A stretch of DNA of 64,000 nucleotides. Origin: Streptomyces humicola. GTDB lineage: Bacteria > Actinomycetota > Actinomycetes > Streptomycetales > Streptomycetaceae. The stretch is from positions 210,999-274,998 of the forward strand of contig NZ_JANFNG010000005.1 in assembly GCF_024436035.1 (NCBI RefSeq), in the 5' to 3' direction. The notes under the pieces are model-generated. The model worked only from the letters and a program-made list of their open reading frames with translations. It did no database searches and had not been told where the DNA came from. Below, piece after piece: positions 23,801-32,146 of the stretch; position 1 is the stretch's first letter, and each line of letters starts with the position of its first letter. The position numbers and the translations under genes are program-made.

Positions 23801-25800
23801 TCGCCGGTGCGGCGGGCGACGGTCGCCAGAGTGGCGCCGAGGTTCGACCGGCGCACGGCACCCTCCGACGGACTGCCGGCCGGCACGCACGCCGCTGCCT
23901 CCCTGCACAGGCGCACGGCCTCCTCGTGCAGGGCGATGTCACCGGTGGTCGTGGCGCGCCGCGAGCAGATGGCGGCGAAATCGGAGAGATACTCGGAACG
24001 CCGCGAGTCGTCGGCGTCGAGCAGCGCGAGACCCTGGCGCATCTGGTCCGTCGCCTGCCGCCACGCGGCCTGGTCGCCGGAACGGGCGCGGCGGGTGAGT
24101 GCCGTCCCGAAGGCGAAGCGCACCTCGGCTTCGAATCCGCCCTGCGGGAGCGGCAGCGCAAGACATTCCCGGAACCGGTCGATCGCCTCGTCCGCTTCCC
24201 CATGCGCACCGCCGCCCGGCCCGGCACCGTCATCCGCTGCGAAGCCGTCTCCCGCGACAGCGCTGGCGTCACCGCCCCGCCCGGCGTGCTCCAGACAGCG
24301 CGCGAGCGCGAACAGGACGCGGGCCCGCTCGGCGGAAGGCTCCGCAAGCTCCTGTTCGAGGCCGCGCAACAGGGCCAATGGTTCATCGAGCGCGCCGGGG
24401 GTGCCCGCCGCCAGGGCGTACAGCCGCTGCAGATCGGCGAGTTCGGTGCCGCGGGCGGCCCGCTGGCTGAGGTCCCGCGCCGGTGTGGCGTCCAGCGCCT
24501 GCCGGGCGAGGGCAACGGCCTCCGCCATGTCGGCGAGGCGGCCGCTCGCCACATGGCGCGCGCGCAGCACACCGGACAGGACGAAGACGGCCTTCGTGAG
24601 CGTCGGGTGGCCGGGTGGGAGCGCGGCGACGGCGGCGCGTACGGCCTCCTCCGCGTCGTCCAGGGCGCCGGGGTCACCGCTGCGCGTCCAGTGGCTCCTC
24701 AGAACCAGGCCGAGATTGGTGAGGTACATGGCGCGCTCGACCGGGTTGGGCGCCGCGTCGGCGGCCCGGCGGCAGGTCTCGACGCCCTCGCCGTACAGCT
24801 CGGGCCGGTTGTCCGCGAGGGCGAGCATGACCAGGGCGGTGCCCAGGTCGGCGAGGTGGGATGCGTGCGGCGGCCCGGCGGGGTCCGAGGCCGCGACGGA
24901 CTGGCGCAGCAGGTCGACGGCCTCGGGCAGCAGGTCCGCGTCATCGAGTCGGGCGGCGGCGTGGGAGAGGGCCGAGCCCAACGTGCCGAGGAACACGGTG
25001 TGGTGGGGGTCCTCCGGGGTGCTCAGCCGCATCGCAAGCCGTAGCTCCGACAGACTCTCCCTCGTCGCAGCAGTGTCCGAGGTCGCCTCTGCCCAGTGCC
25101 GGAGGACCAAGCCCAAGTTGCCGCGTCTGCGGGACTGTTCGGCCTGTGGGCCGGGCGCAGCGGCCACGGCCGCACGGCTGTGCTCGACGGCCTCGGCGAG
25201 CGCTTTGTACCCTGCCCCCTCCTGGAAGGCATAGAGCCGGACGAGCCCCAGGTTGGACAGGCAGGTGCCCTGGTCGGTGCTGGCCACTGGGAAGCCGGCG
25301 ACCGCATGGCGCAGCAGCCGCTCGGCGGCGACGAGGATCGGGGTGTGGCGGCGCGCCTGGTAGAGCGTCATCAGCCCGACGGCTGCCTCGTAGGCATGGC
25401 CGGGATCGGTGCCGGCGCCGTCGGGCTCGTCGTAGAGCGTGGCGAGGACGGGCCGCAGGGCGGGCGGCACCTCCTCGGGAGCGTTCTCGTGGATGCCGCT
25501 GAAGCACAGCAGCGCATCGCCGAGCGCCGCCGGGTCGTTGGCGTCTGCGGCGAGATAACGGCACCAGTGGTGGTACGCGAGCGCGTAGACCGCGGGTGCC
25601 CGTGCGCGCCCGTCGGGCAGCATGACGCCGGCGCGCACCTCGTCGGCGGCCGCGGCCGCCTCCGGGCCGAGGAACCATCCGAGGACGCCGGGGTTTGCGT
25701 CCACCCGCCCTACCTGCTCCAGGATGGCGCGCTCGGCCGGTGTCGCGACATCCTGCGCATTTCCTGGACCTTCGGGCTTCTCGGCGTCCTCGGCCGTCAT
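20884..25800 (-). CDS. TPR-repeat CHAT-domain (caspase-like) protein
   Basis: A 1638-aa protein. Roughly residues 100-1250 are TPR-like helical repeats with recurring blocks such as GDPAALEEAVRVHRKAVA and RADCLTRLGHALRSL. The last about 300 residues form a CHAT peptidase domain: the dyad His1504 (HFSCHG) and Cys1545 (LSACST) is intact, followed by GYPHVIGTLWTVPD. CHAT proteases are activated by partner proteins and act in defence or programmed-death-like systems. The ATG shares a base with the stop of the AAA gene upstream (TGATG), so the two are one operon. TPR repeats probably sense or bind a partner; substrate unknown. Confidence 0.88.
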   Translation of the reverse strand: MTAEDAEKPEGPGNAQDVATPAERAILEQVGRVDANPGVLGWFLGPEAAAAADEVRAGVMLPDGRARAPAVYALAYHHWCRYLAADANDPAALGDALLCFSGIHENAPEEVPPALRPVLATLYDEPDGAGTDPGHAYEAAVGLMTLYQARRHTPILVAAERLLRHAVAGFPVASTDQGTCLSNLGLVRLYAFQEGAGYKALAEAVEHSRAAVAAAPGPQAEQSRRRGNLGLVLRHWAEATSDTAATRESLSELRLAMRLSTPEDPHHTVFLGTLGSALSHAAARLDDADLLPEAVDLLRQSVAASDPAGPPHASHLADLGTALVMLALADNRPELYGEGVETCRRAADAAPNPVERAMYLTNLGLVLRSHWTRSGDPGALDDAEEAVRAAVAALPPGHPTLTKAVFVLSGVLRARHVASGRLADMAEAVALARQALDATPARDLSQRAARGTELADLQRLYALAAGTPGALDEPLALLRGLEQELAEPSAERARVLFALARCLEHAGRGGDASAVAGDGFAADDGAGPGGGAHGEADEAIDRFRECLALPLPQGGFEAEVRFAFGTALTRRARSGDQAAWRQATDQMRQGLALLDADDSRRSEYLSDFAAICSRRATTTGDIALHEEAVRLCREAAACVPAGSPSEGAVRRSNLGATLATVARRTGDAGLLAEAVQAHRDAVTMTPAEDHYRVHRLGNLGDALQNLAEILSDPSLLEEAITALREAVSASAANTPGRADCLTRLGHALRSLSRFTGDPAPLEEAVRVHRKAVAAFPAAPPPRALVGLANSLSDRYQHTREARLRDEAVELLHAARAAVPDGSDDKSAVLTSLGHLEWGRARDSGLDTLMDEALATLRDAAAAVASEHVGHGMALTNLAMALMERSQLSGDRTWQAEAVAVLRRALAETPRTSFERATRLSNLAAALRGWYAISEDPAAADEAAALLREASSIQGGEHIGPELAELNLGVLLYSRAVTDQDPQGAAEARRVLEEALATLGDGHPRRAFGLSNLAIACLGCVQLADDKTGPAAREALHRAVTAAREALTRMPEDSPDQPSTLWILAEAQVRRAELGEPVDLAETARLARRAAQSPVTPVMTRLLAARAWGEAAAKAGRNADALEGYAYAVGLLPRTAPRGLGRADQEERLQASSGLASDAAAMALRAGDPGRALALLEEGRGVLLAQGLDNHGEVSRLRDLAPALAGEFERIRDQLSVAPQPAAALVTDPGSPGPLAGAPGLATEVRHALARRWDQLIEEIRALPGLSDFLRPPDLPELLTAAAEGPVVVVNVSTYRSDALVVTADAGIEVVPLPGLSPTAVLSRVAVFLECVDRAYGSEGVQHAVAAMGVLTQTLRWLWDTVTAPVLDRLGLRGVPIDDEPWTRLWWCPTGWLSFLPLHAAGRGAPDSGRWVVDRAVSSYTPTLRALVRARRQLDRVSQAPPGPAPLVVALNEVPGAEPLPGSEHEAAVLAELFPGARLLTGADATVAAVRRALPAHSWVHFSCHGVSDMLNPSASGLLLYDGRLTALDIAVERPARPQLAVLSACSTSQGGLALPDEAVQLASSFQLAGYPHVIGTLWTVPDELATALAEEFYAVLAEDLSRGRPIDPATALHHPVRALRDRYAKAPHLWAAHIHTGP

Positions 25801-28800
25801 CAGGCATCCGCTCCGGGAAGGTCGTCGGCGATCAGCAGGACGAGATCGTCCCGGGTCGGTGCGCTGCCTCCGGCGAGGCGGGCCGCCTGGCGTTCCACCA
25901 TGGCCTCCAGCAGATTGCGGGCGTCCCGCGCGTTGGCGGCGTCACCCCTGCGCTGCCGCTTCCCGAAGCGCTCGGTGAGCAGCGGTACGACCTCCGGGGC
26001 GAGACGGTAGGCGTGTCTGCCTGCCTGGAGCCGGACGATCTCGGTCAGTTCGGCCGCGTCGTACGCGCGGAACTCCAGGGTGCGTGAGAAGCGGGAGCGC
26101 AGGCCCGGGTTGGACTCAAGGAAGGTGCGCATCTCCTCGGTGTAGCCCGCCGCGATCACGACGACGTCCTCGCGATGGTCCTCCATCAGCTTGGTCAGTA
26201 CGTCGATGGCCTCCTGCCCGAAGTCCGAGCCGACTCCGAACCGCCGCGCGAGGCTGTACGCCTCGTCGATGAACAGCACGCCGCCGCGGGCCCGGGCGAA
26301 GACCTTCTGGGTCTTCTGGGCGGTGTGCCCGAGGTACTCGCCGACCAGGTCACCACGGGCGACCTCGACGACATGACCGTTCTTCAACGCTCCGAGCGCG
26401 GCGAGAATCTGCCCGTAGAGCCGGGCGACGGTCGTCTTGCCGGTCCCCGGCGGCCCGGAGAAGACGAGATGCCGGGCGGTCGGCGGTGCCGGGAGATCGA
26501 CCTCCGCACGCCACCGGGCCAGCCTGAGCAGGTCGACCTGGACGGCGACCTGCCGCTTGGCGGACTCCAGGCCGATCATGCCGTGTAGTTCCGCGAGCGG
26601 CCCCGCCTCGGGCTCGCGCGCGTCCTCGGCCGTCGCGCCGGTGCGGACGTCCGTCATCACCACCCGGTCGTTCCCGGCGACCGCCTCGCCCTGGTAGGCG
26701 GTCACCTCGCAGTCCTCGAAGCGGCCGACCACCGACGGGTCGAGGCGTATGCCATCGTTCTCGCCGCCGCGCAGCCGCGCGCGCGAGACGGTCAGGCGGC
26801 TGGTGTCCCGGCCGACGACGCCGGACCCCCGGGAGTCGGAGACGGTCAGCAGGTCGGCCTCCACGACGGCGCCCTTGACGGTGAGCATACCGGCCTCGCC
26901 CGCCTCGGTCACCACGCACTCACGGACCGTCAGATGGCTATCGTCACGGCAGTTGAAGCCGAAGAGCCTGGCCCGCTCAACGGTGATGCGCTCCGCTGTC
27001 ACCCGCGCCGTGTTCTCCAGCGCCACCCCCGAGTTGGCCACGTCCGTGACCGTGACGTCGGCGAGCTGGATGGTCACTCCACTGCCGCGCGCCACCAGCC
27101 CGCTGTCACACTGCCCCAGGCGCGCGCCGCGCAGCTGTACCGACGACTCCTCGCGGACCAGGACAGCGTTGGCGGACTGGCCACGGACCTCCAGATCGGT
27201 GAAGGTGCCACGGGACTTGTGCACCATGACTCCGTTGCGGCCGCCCACGACCCGGCAGCCGTGCAGCGTGGGGCCCGCACCGTCGGCAAGGCTGACGCCG
27301 GTCTCCCCGGCCTCTTCCACATGGCAGTCCTCCAGTCGTCCCAGCCCCTGCCCCTCGATGCTGACCCCGGTGGCCCGGCAGCCCTCGAACCGGCAGTCGC
27401 GGACCACCGGATCGGCGCCCCGGGCGATGTACGCACCGTCCCTCGCACCGGTGACGGTGGTGTCCTGTACGGTGCCGCGCGCCTGGTCGTAGTAGGAAAC
27501 CCCGGTGGTGTGGCTCTCGACGACGGTGCAGCGCAGCACATCGGCCTCGGAGTGGTCGCCGATGGCGAGCGACGCCCGACCGGTCCGGCGCAGTTCGCAT
27601 CCCTCGATCCGCGCGGTCGAGGCGAGCACACGGATGCCGTGGCCACGGCTCTCAATCACCGTGCACTCCGTGATGCCGGCGTGGGCGCGCTCCTTGAGGA
27701 GGACCGCATCCTCCTTGGCGTCCCGGAAACGGCTGCGCTCCAACGTCCCGCGAGCGCCGGTCAGTTCGACGCGGCCCGCGCGGACCTCGCACTGGCTCAT
27801 GCTCACCTCGGCGCCGCGCAGCGCCCGCACCGCGAACTCGCCCAGCGCATCGAGGGTGCAGCCGCGCAACTCAAGGCTGCCGGTGGCGCTCACGGCAGCC
27901 GAGCCGTGGTTGACGATGCGCAGGGCGTCGAGGGTGACCTGTCCGGTGCACTCGAGGGTCACCTGCTCCGTCGTCTCGATAACGGCCGTGTCCGGCCCCT
28001 GCGCCGCGCACAGCTCGACCGTGCCGGAGAGGGTGAGCGCCTCCGCGTAGCGGCCAGGTTCGATCAGCACCCGGACCGGCCGACCGCCCGGTGCGGCCCG
28101 CAGCGCCGACGCGACGGTGCGGTGGACCGACCCGGGGGCCTGGGACACCCGCAGTGTCACGGCCTCCGCCGCCACGCTCCCGTCCCGCGCCGGGGCCGGT
28201 CGCTCGTGCTCGAACCTGCCCAGCGCGTCCGCAACTTGCTCCGCGTAGGCGAACAGGCCGTGCCGGTACTCGCGGTGCGGCGTGTGCAGCGGCACGACCT
28301 CGATGGTCCGTTGCGCCTCCTGGTACGGGAAGCGACGGTACGGCAGCGGGGCGGGCCGGCCTGCGCCGGGCGCGAGGCGCGCGAGGACCGCCGTGGCCCG
28401 CTTCTGCTCCGGGACGGGCACGAAGGGGTTGCGCCCGACCTCGACCGCGGCCACCTCGGTGCGCGACAGGACGCGTTCGGCTCCGCCGACGGTCAGACGC
28501 AGACCCCGCGCGTCGACGGAGAGCGCGCAGGGATGGGCGAGGCGCTTACTCAACCATGACCCGCCGGTCACGCCGACGACGATTCCGGCGGCAGCCGTAC
28601 CGAGCGTGGTCGCGACGCCGCGGTCGTAGCCGCCGGAGCACCCGGAGACGATCACGGCACCGGCGACCGCGAGCACCGGCCTGAGCTTGAACAGCGCGAG
28701 CGCCGGCCAGGACTGCAGTTCGCCGATCACGGTCACGCTGCCCGTGCCTTCGGCGGGCAGGCGCGCCGCACGGCACCAACGCCCATGCGTGTGACGCACC

Positions 28801-29345
28801 ATGAGCTCGTCGAGGCGTTCGGCGGTGAGGTCCAGCGGGCGCAGATCGAACATGACGCCCCGCCACTGCGCCGACCAGCGCAGGCCGCCGCGGCTCCGTA
28901 TCCTGTCCGGGCAGCCGGCGTACGTCCGCACCAGCAGCAGGCTCGGCCGGCGCGGTGCGGACCTACTGGGCACGGCGCGCGGCACCGGCAGCAGGCACAG
29001 TGCCTCCACTGCGTCCCACGGCAGGCGTAAGCGCCGCACCCCGTGGCGCAGTTCGAGGCCCTCCGTCCCCACGGCCAGGGCGACCGGGACCAGCATCCGC
29101 CGCACCGCCCACGCGAGCACCACCGTCCACACCGCCACCGCACCCGCGGCGAGCGCTCCCTGCACCGGCGTACTGGCGCGGAACTCGACGGCGGCCAGAT
29201 AAGCGCACGCGGCGAGCGCACCGCCCGCGGGCACCACGACGAGCCCGCCCTCCACACGTCCCGCACTCGCCCGCCCGACTCGCCCCGGCCCAGCCCCCGC
29301 ACCGCTGCCCGCACCCCGGACACCGGTCCCGACCGTCTGCGTCAT
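25800..29345 (-). CDS. Membrane-anchored right-handed beta-helix protein with C-terminal CbbX/SpoVK-type AAA ATPase
   Basis: An 1181-aa multidomain protein. Residues 35-85 contain two hydrophobic segments followed by a PH-like region; a second hydrophobic pair lies around 225-270. Residues about 400-890 are a long parallel beta-helix of short repeats (pectate-lyase/NosD-like, e.g. VSISQ- and RGTVQDTTV-type rungs). The C-terminal 260 residues are an AAA+ module with Walker A GPPGTGKT at 964-971, Walker B LFIDEA near 1021-1026 and a SRFSR arginine-finger region, closest to CbbX/SpoVK/EccA ATPases. Operon partner of the CHAT protein. Likely a surface-structure sensor or remodelling ATPase; function unknown. 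Confidence 0.85.
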   Translation of the reverse strand: MTQTVGTGVRGAGSGAGAGPGRVGRASAGRVEGGLVVVPAGGALAACAYLAAVEFRASTPVQGALAAGAVAVWTVVLAWAVRRMLVPVALAVGTEGLELRHGVRRLRLPWDAVEALCLLPVPRAVPSRSAPRRPSLLLVRTYAGCPDRIRSRGGLRWSAQWRGVMFDLRPLDLTAERLDELMVRHTHGRWCRAARLPAEGTGSVTVIGELQSWPALALFKLRPVLAVAGAVIVSGCSGGYDRGVATTLGTAAAGIVVGVTGGSWLSKRLAHPCALSVDARGLRLTVGGAERVLSRTEVAAVEVGRNPFVPVPEQKRATAVLARLAPGAGRPAPLPYRRFPYQEAQRTIEVVPLHTPHREYRHGLFAYAEQVADALGRFEHERPAPARDGSVAAEAVTLRVSQAPGSVHRTVASALRAAPGGRPVRVLIEPGRYAEALTLSGTVELCAAQGPDTAVIETTEQVTLECTGQVTLDALRIVNHGSAAVSATGSLELRGCTLDALGEFAVRALRGAEVSMSQCEVRAGRVELTGARGTLERSRFRDAKEDAVLLKERAHAGITECTVIESRGHGIRVLASTARIEGCELRRTGRASLAIGDHSEADVLRCTVVESHTTGVSYYDQARGTVQDTTVTGARDGAYIARGADPVVRDCRFEGCRATGVSIEGQGLGRLEDCHVEEAGETGVSLADGAGPTLHGCRVVGGRNGVMVHKSRGTFTDLEVRGQSANAVLVREESSVQLRGARLGQCDSGLVARGSGVTIQLADVTVTDVANSGVALENTARVTAERITVERARLFGFNCRDDSHLTVRECVVTEAGEAGMLTVKGAVVEADLLTVSDSRGSGVVGRDTSRLTVSRARLRGGENDGIRLDPSVVGRFEDCEVTAYQGEAVAGNDRVVMTDVRTGATAEDAREPEAGPLAELHGMIGLESAKRQVAVQVDLLRLARWRAEVDLPAPPTARHLVFSGPPGTGKTTVARLYGQILAALGALKNGHVVEVARGDLVGEYLGHTAQKTQKVFARARGGVLFIDEAYSLARRFGVGSDFGQEAIDVLTKLMEDHREDVVVIAAGYTEEMRTFLESNPGLRSRFSRTLEFRAYDAAELTEIVRLQAGRHAYRLAPEVVPLLTERFGKRQRRGDAANARDARNLLEAMVERQAARLAGGSAPTRDDLVLLIADDLPGADA

Positions 29346-29450
29346 GGCACCCCCGTCGGCCTCCAGCCCGCACCGTCGACTCTCCCTTCAACGTAGCGGA
29401 AAGGGCCAGGGGGCACGGTCAACTTCAGGACAGCGGCACGGGCGCGTTCG

Positions 29451-29645
29451 ACGGCACAGTGTGGTGGCGAAGGTCGACGGTGCGTATGGGGCCGGGTGCC
29501 CGAGTGCTGCAGCGGCCTTCTCATCGATATAGGCGGGATGCATCTCGTCGATAGCCACAGCGTATTCTCGGACCTTCTCCCGGCTGACTTCATAGATATG
29601 GTCGGCCTTCCACGAACGGCTGATGAAGTCGCGATTGAACGGCAT
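29451..29645 (-). pseudogene. FAS1-like / HadA-type dehydratase, N-terminal fragment
   Basis: The first about 65 residues of a hydroxyacyl dehydratase N-terminal domain are readable: MPFNRDFISRSW, YEVSREKVREYAVAI, HPAYIDEKAAAALGHP and APSTFATTL. Normal proteins have about 150 residues with the MaoC-like hotdog continuing; here the frame turns into unrelated Arg/Pro-rich sequence. It is probably a decayed copy of the mycolic/fatty acid HadA-like family (UPF0336). It should not be counted as the missing PKS dehydratase. Confidence 0.7.
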
Positions 29646-30260
29646 CCTTGTGTTTCCTCTTGCGATCGGAATGGCATCCTGGAGTTGCGTACATCAATGT
29701 GTGCAGTGACCGAACGAGTGCCGCCGGTTCCGACGGCACGGCGATCAGCCCGCCCGTCGGCATGTCAGCGGTGTTGTCCTTGCGGACCCTGCAGAAGTGC
29801 ATGCGCACTACGATCGCTTCCGTGTCCGATGCCAACGTCATGACCGGGATCGGTCTGCCCGTCACGATCGTGAATGCGTGTCAGCGTGAAGGTCGCGGTG
29901 GCAGTCCGACCGCCGTACTGGACGAGACGCCGCTGAGCTTCGATGAACGCTGCAGTGTGCCCGTTCTGATGGGAACGTCGCATCCCGCAGCACGACCCGA
30001 GCTCCGCCCCGCGGGGATGCACGCCCCACGCCACGGCATGTGCACGCTCGGCATCGACCTCGGCCACTGGGCTCCCAATAGTGAAGCCGCGCGGATCTGC
30101 AGAACCGTCTACGGATCGCGACCAAACGTGTGCTGGCGCCAACCCGCTACCGCCTCAATCGGACACCCGCCCGAATGACCAGCCCGCGCCCCCGCTGACA
30201 ATGCGGTTTTGCGGATTCCCATGTTCTGGGTTCCCCGCCGGGGATTCGAGCCCGCGCGCC
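29646..30260. other. No confident gene
   Basis: Several short overlapping frames occur on both strands. On the minus strand a fragment reading AQRRLVQYGGRTATATFTLTRI (about 29850-29950) followed in another frame by RPIPVMTLASDTEAIVVRMHF could be one frameshifted gene, but I recognise no family. The stretch from 29600 to 31100 is noticeably poorer in long frames than its surroundings and is best described as decayed DNA. Confidence 0.35.
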
Positions 30261-30355
30261 GCACCACGCATTACCCGTTTGGCTGAAGCGGTACCAGCCG
30301 CGTCCGTCCCGCCACGCCCACCCGCGCACGAATCCGCAGGTCAACGCCGCGTGCA
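30261..30355. repeat. Dispersed repeat copy B (partner at 18151-18252)
   Basis: Same orientation and about 75-80 percent identical to copy A 12 kb to the left, with a short gap near 30272 and another near 30343. On the minus strand the matching frame ends GRTRLVPLQPNG then TAA. Differences include many third-codon positions, which supports a shared coding ancestry. The flanks (30241-30260 and after 30356) are not similar to those of copy A. Confidence 0.55.
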
Positions 30356-30626
30356 CGACCAGCCATGTTTTCTGGCTCCTGCCGGGGGCACAACGATTAC
30401 TGACCGTGTTTCCACAGGTCAGAGCGGCCGTCTGAACTACCGGCGCCCCTACCGATGAGTGCGATGAGCTGCAGAGTCCGCTTTGAAGATCAATGCGCGC
30501 CGAAACGCATTACCGCAGGTGGGAGAGCAGATCAGGGGGCATTCCTGCCTTCTGCGGCCGCCGCAGGTTCGAGTCATAGGGGTAACTGGGGCTTGCACCG
30601 GGGCCACACTCTGTGATAATCCCTGA

Positions 30627-30941
30627 TCACACGGATCCACCATCCGGTCGGTGCGAACACGGCGCTTGGCAGTCGGCTTCTCGGGATGCCGAGCTAGCCT
30701 CATCCCCCGCACGCGCCTCTGGCGCAGCTGCCCGCCCCGAATGCTCTGCGACCCAGAGAAGCACATCAGGGATCGCAGCGGCCTGCTGCCGGGCCAAAGC
30801 CTCCGCTTCCGCCCTGTCCTTCTGAGCCTCGACCACGCAGATCTCAAACCTCAAGGACAGCGGCCGACTTCCGGCAGCATCACCCGTGCCACCACATTGC
30901 CCGCCAGCGTCATCATGAGCACCCACAAGCGCCAGGCTCAC
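30627..30941 (-). CDS. Small hypothetical protein
   Basis: A possible 104-aa protein starting at GTG 30941. The central part, SLRFEICVVEAQKDRAEAEALARQQAAAIPDVLLWVAEHS, has the alternating strand and amphipathic helix pattern of a real small domain; the first 28 and last 30 residues look low-complexity. No good ribosome site is visible and I recognise no family. It may be a remnant within the decayed region. Confidence 0.35.
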   Translation of the reverse strand: MSLALVGAHDDAGGQCGGTGDAAGSRPLSLRFEICVVEAQKDRAEAEALARQQAAAIPDVLLWVAEHSGRAAAPEARAGDEASSASREADCQAPCSHRPDGGSV

Positions 30942-31127
30942 AGAAAAACGTCATCGCCGACGGTGCATCAGAAAAGGGATGACACATACGGGTGACACCG
31001 GGTCCGCCCCATGAAGACCGGGAAATCAAGGCGACTGCACTTCGCCCATGTGCGGTGCCAAAAGTCACGCTCATGGCCCTGATCTGGCGCCTTGCAGCTC
31101 CAAGTCCTCATGACACGCTCGGGCTCC

Positions 31128-31223
31128 ATGGCATTGCGCGTGGTCTACCTGGTCTTCGGATTCCTCGGGCTGCTCCTGCTGTTGCCACGGTCGGAAGCGG
31201 CCAAGGACGTCGAACTGCTCGGG
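31128..31223 (+). pseudogene. Transposase/integrase N-terminal remnant
   Basis: About 31 residues (MALRVVYLVFGFLGLLLLL, then RSEAAKDVELL) match the hydrophobic N-terminus seen in actinobacterial rve-type transposases/integrases that continue with LRHQL-type sequence. Here the similarity stops at once. A short scar of a lost insertion sequence. Confidence 0.45.
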
Positions 31224-31334
31224 TCGAACGACCCATGCATCTGCCCCCGATGGGCCTTACGGCCCCTCACGCCTCAGCCGCATCTCACGACCATTCCGCT
31301 GTGGTCCGTAATGAAACTAGCGACGTCGACCACT

Positions 31335-31546
31335 CGCCCGGTCCCTGCTCGTGTCCTGCTCGGTGCCGTAGTCGGCGCCCAGCTCGTCGCCACCTGCATC
31401 GCCGTCTACGGCGCGCTCATGACGCCGCTCGGCCGGACCTGGGCCGCGGCCGTCTGGGGTTATGCCTGATCTGGTTGCTCGTTGCGGATCGGGTCAAGCT
31501 CGCCGCCTACAGCTGGCTGAACGCACGTAGGCCGTCCGGCGGTTGA
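31335..31546 (+). pseudogene. P-type H+-ATPase C-terminal remnant, frameshifted
   Basis: The reading VLLGAVVGAQLVATCIAVYG and ALMTPLGRTWAA, then after a frame change and stop near 31467 LIWLLVADRVKLAAYSWLN, matches the last two membrane helices of the intact P-type ATPase at 40539-43055 (VLLGAVVGTQLIATLIAVYG; WFLVEDRVKLAAHHWLD). Only the final about 70 of 840 residues remain. It shows that a second, diverged H+-ATPase gene once stood here, next to the ClC channel. Confidence 0.8.
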
Positions 31547-31559
31547 TCCCGCCGGGCGA

Positions 31560-32033
31560 TCAGCGCAGCCCGGAGGACATCAGCAGATCTGCTCGCCCCT
31601 GCTGGCGGATCTGGAGCGCGACGAGCCCGGCCAGCAGTACGATCCATCCCAGTCGTCCGGGGCGCAGCTGCACCACGAGCCAGTCGCCGGTCACGGCACC
31701 GTACAGGTAGCGCAGCACGCCCGCTACGGCCAGCGCGGCCACCGGCAAGCCCAGGGGGTTGTAGCGCCATGCGGTGGCCCACTGCCCACGGAACGTCGAC
31801 ACGACCGAGCGTGTCGCGCCGCACAACGGGTCCATGACTCCCATGTAGTGCAGCGGCCCGTGGATGTCCACCGGGAAGATGCCGAATACCGCCATCGCCG
31901 CGCCGACCGTCACCACGACCAGGCCCAGACCGCCCCACCACGCCTGCGGCCGGCCGCCGCGCTGCCGGGTCACCGACAGGCGCGGCGTCCAGTGCGTCGG
32001 CAGCCGACTGGCCCAGGTGGTGTGACTGTTCAT
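31560..32033 (-). CDS. DUF2752 membrane protein
   Basis: A 157-aa protein with three or four membrane helices. The segment MGVMDPLCGATRSVVSTF followed by WRYNPLGLPVAAL matches the DUF2752 signature (Cys-Gly near the first loop, YNPL before the next helix). GAGG lies 6 nt before ATG 32033; a GTG three bases upstream is an alternative. Function unknown. It lies 113 bp downstream of the ClC gene on the same strand. Confidence 0.75.
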   Translation of the reverse strand: MNSHTTWASRLPTHWTPRLSVTRQRGGRPQAWWGGLGLVVVTVGAAMAVFGIFPVDIHGPLHYMGVMDPLCGATRSVVSTFRGQWATAWRYNPLGLPVAALAVAGVLRYLYGAVTGDWLVVQLRPGRLGWIVLLAGLVALQIRQQGRADLLMSSGLR

Positions 32034-32146
32034 CACATGCCTCGCGACGACATTGGGATCATGCGGGTCGAAGGCACCGTACTACGCGAGGCGATACGTC
32101 GCCCGCGGTCGGCGCCGTACGGCCGTGACCGCGGCCGTCTGCCTCA

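Noticed and set aside
29451..29645. Missing PKS dehydratase
   Set aside because: HadA-like sequence, but only a 65-residue fragment, 14 kb from the cluster in a decayed region.
30230..30275. tRNA-like sequence with GATTCGAGCCCG and CACCA nearby
   Set aside because: A T-arm-like piece is present but no acceptor, D or anticodon arms fold with it at the right spacing.
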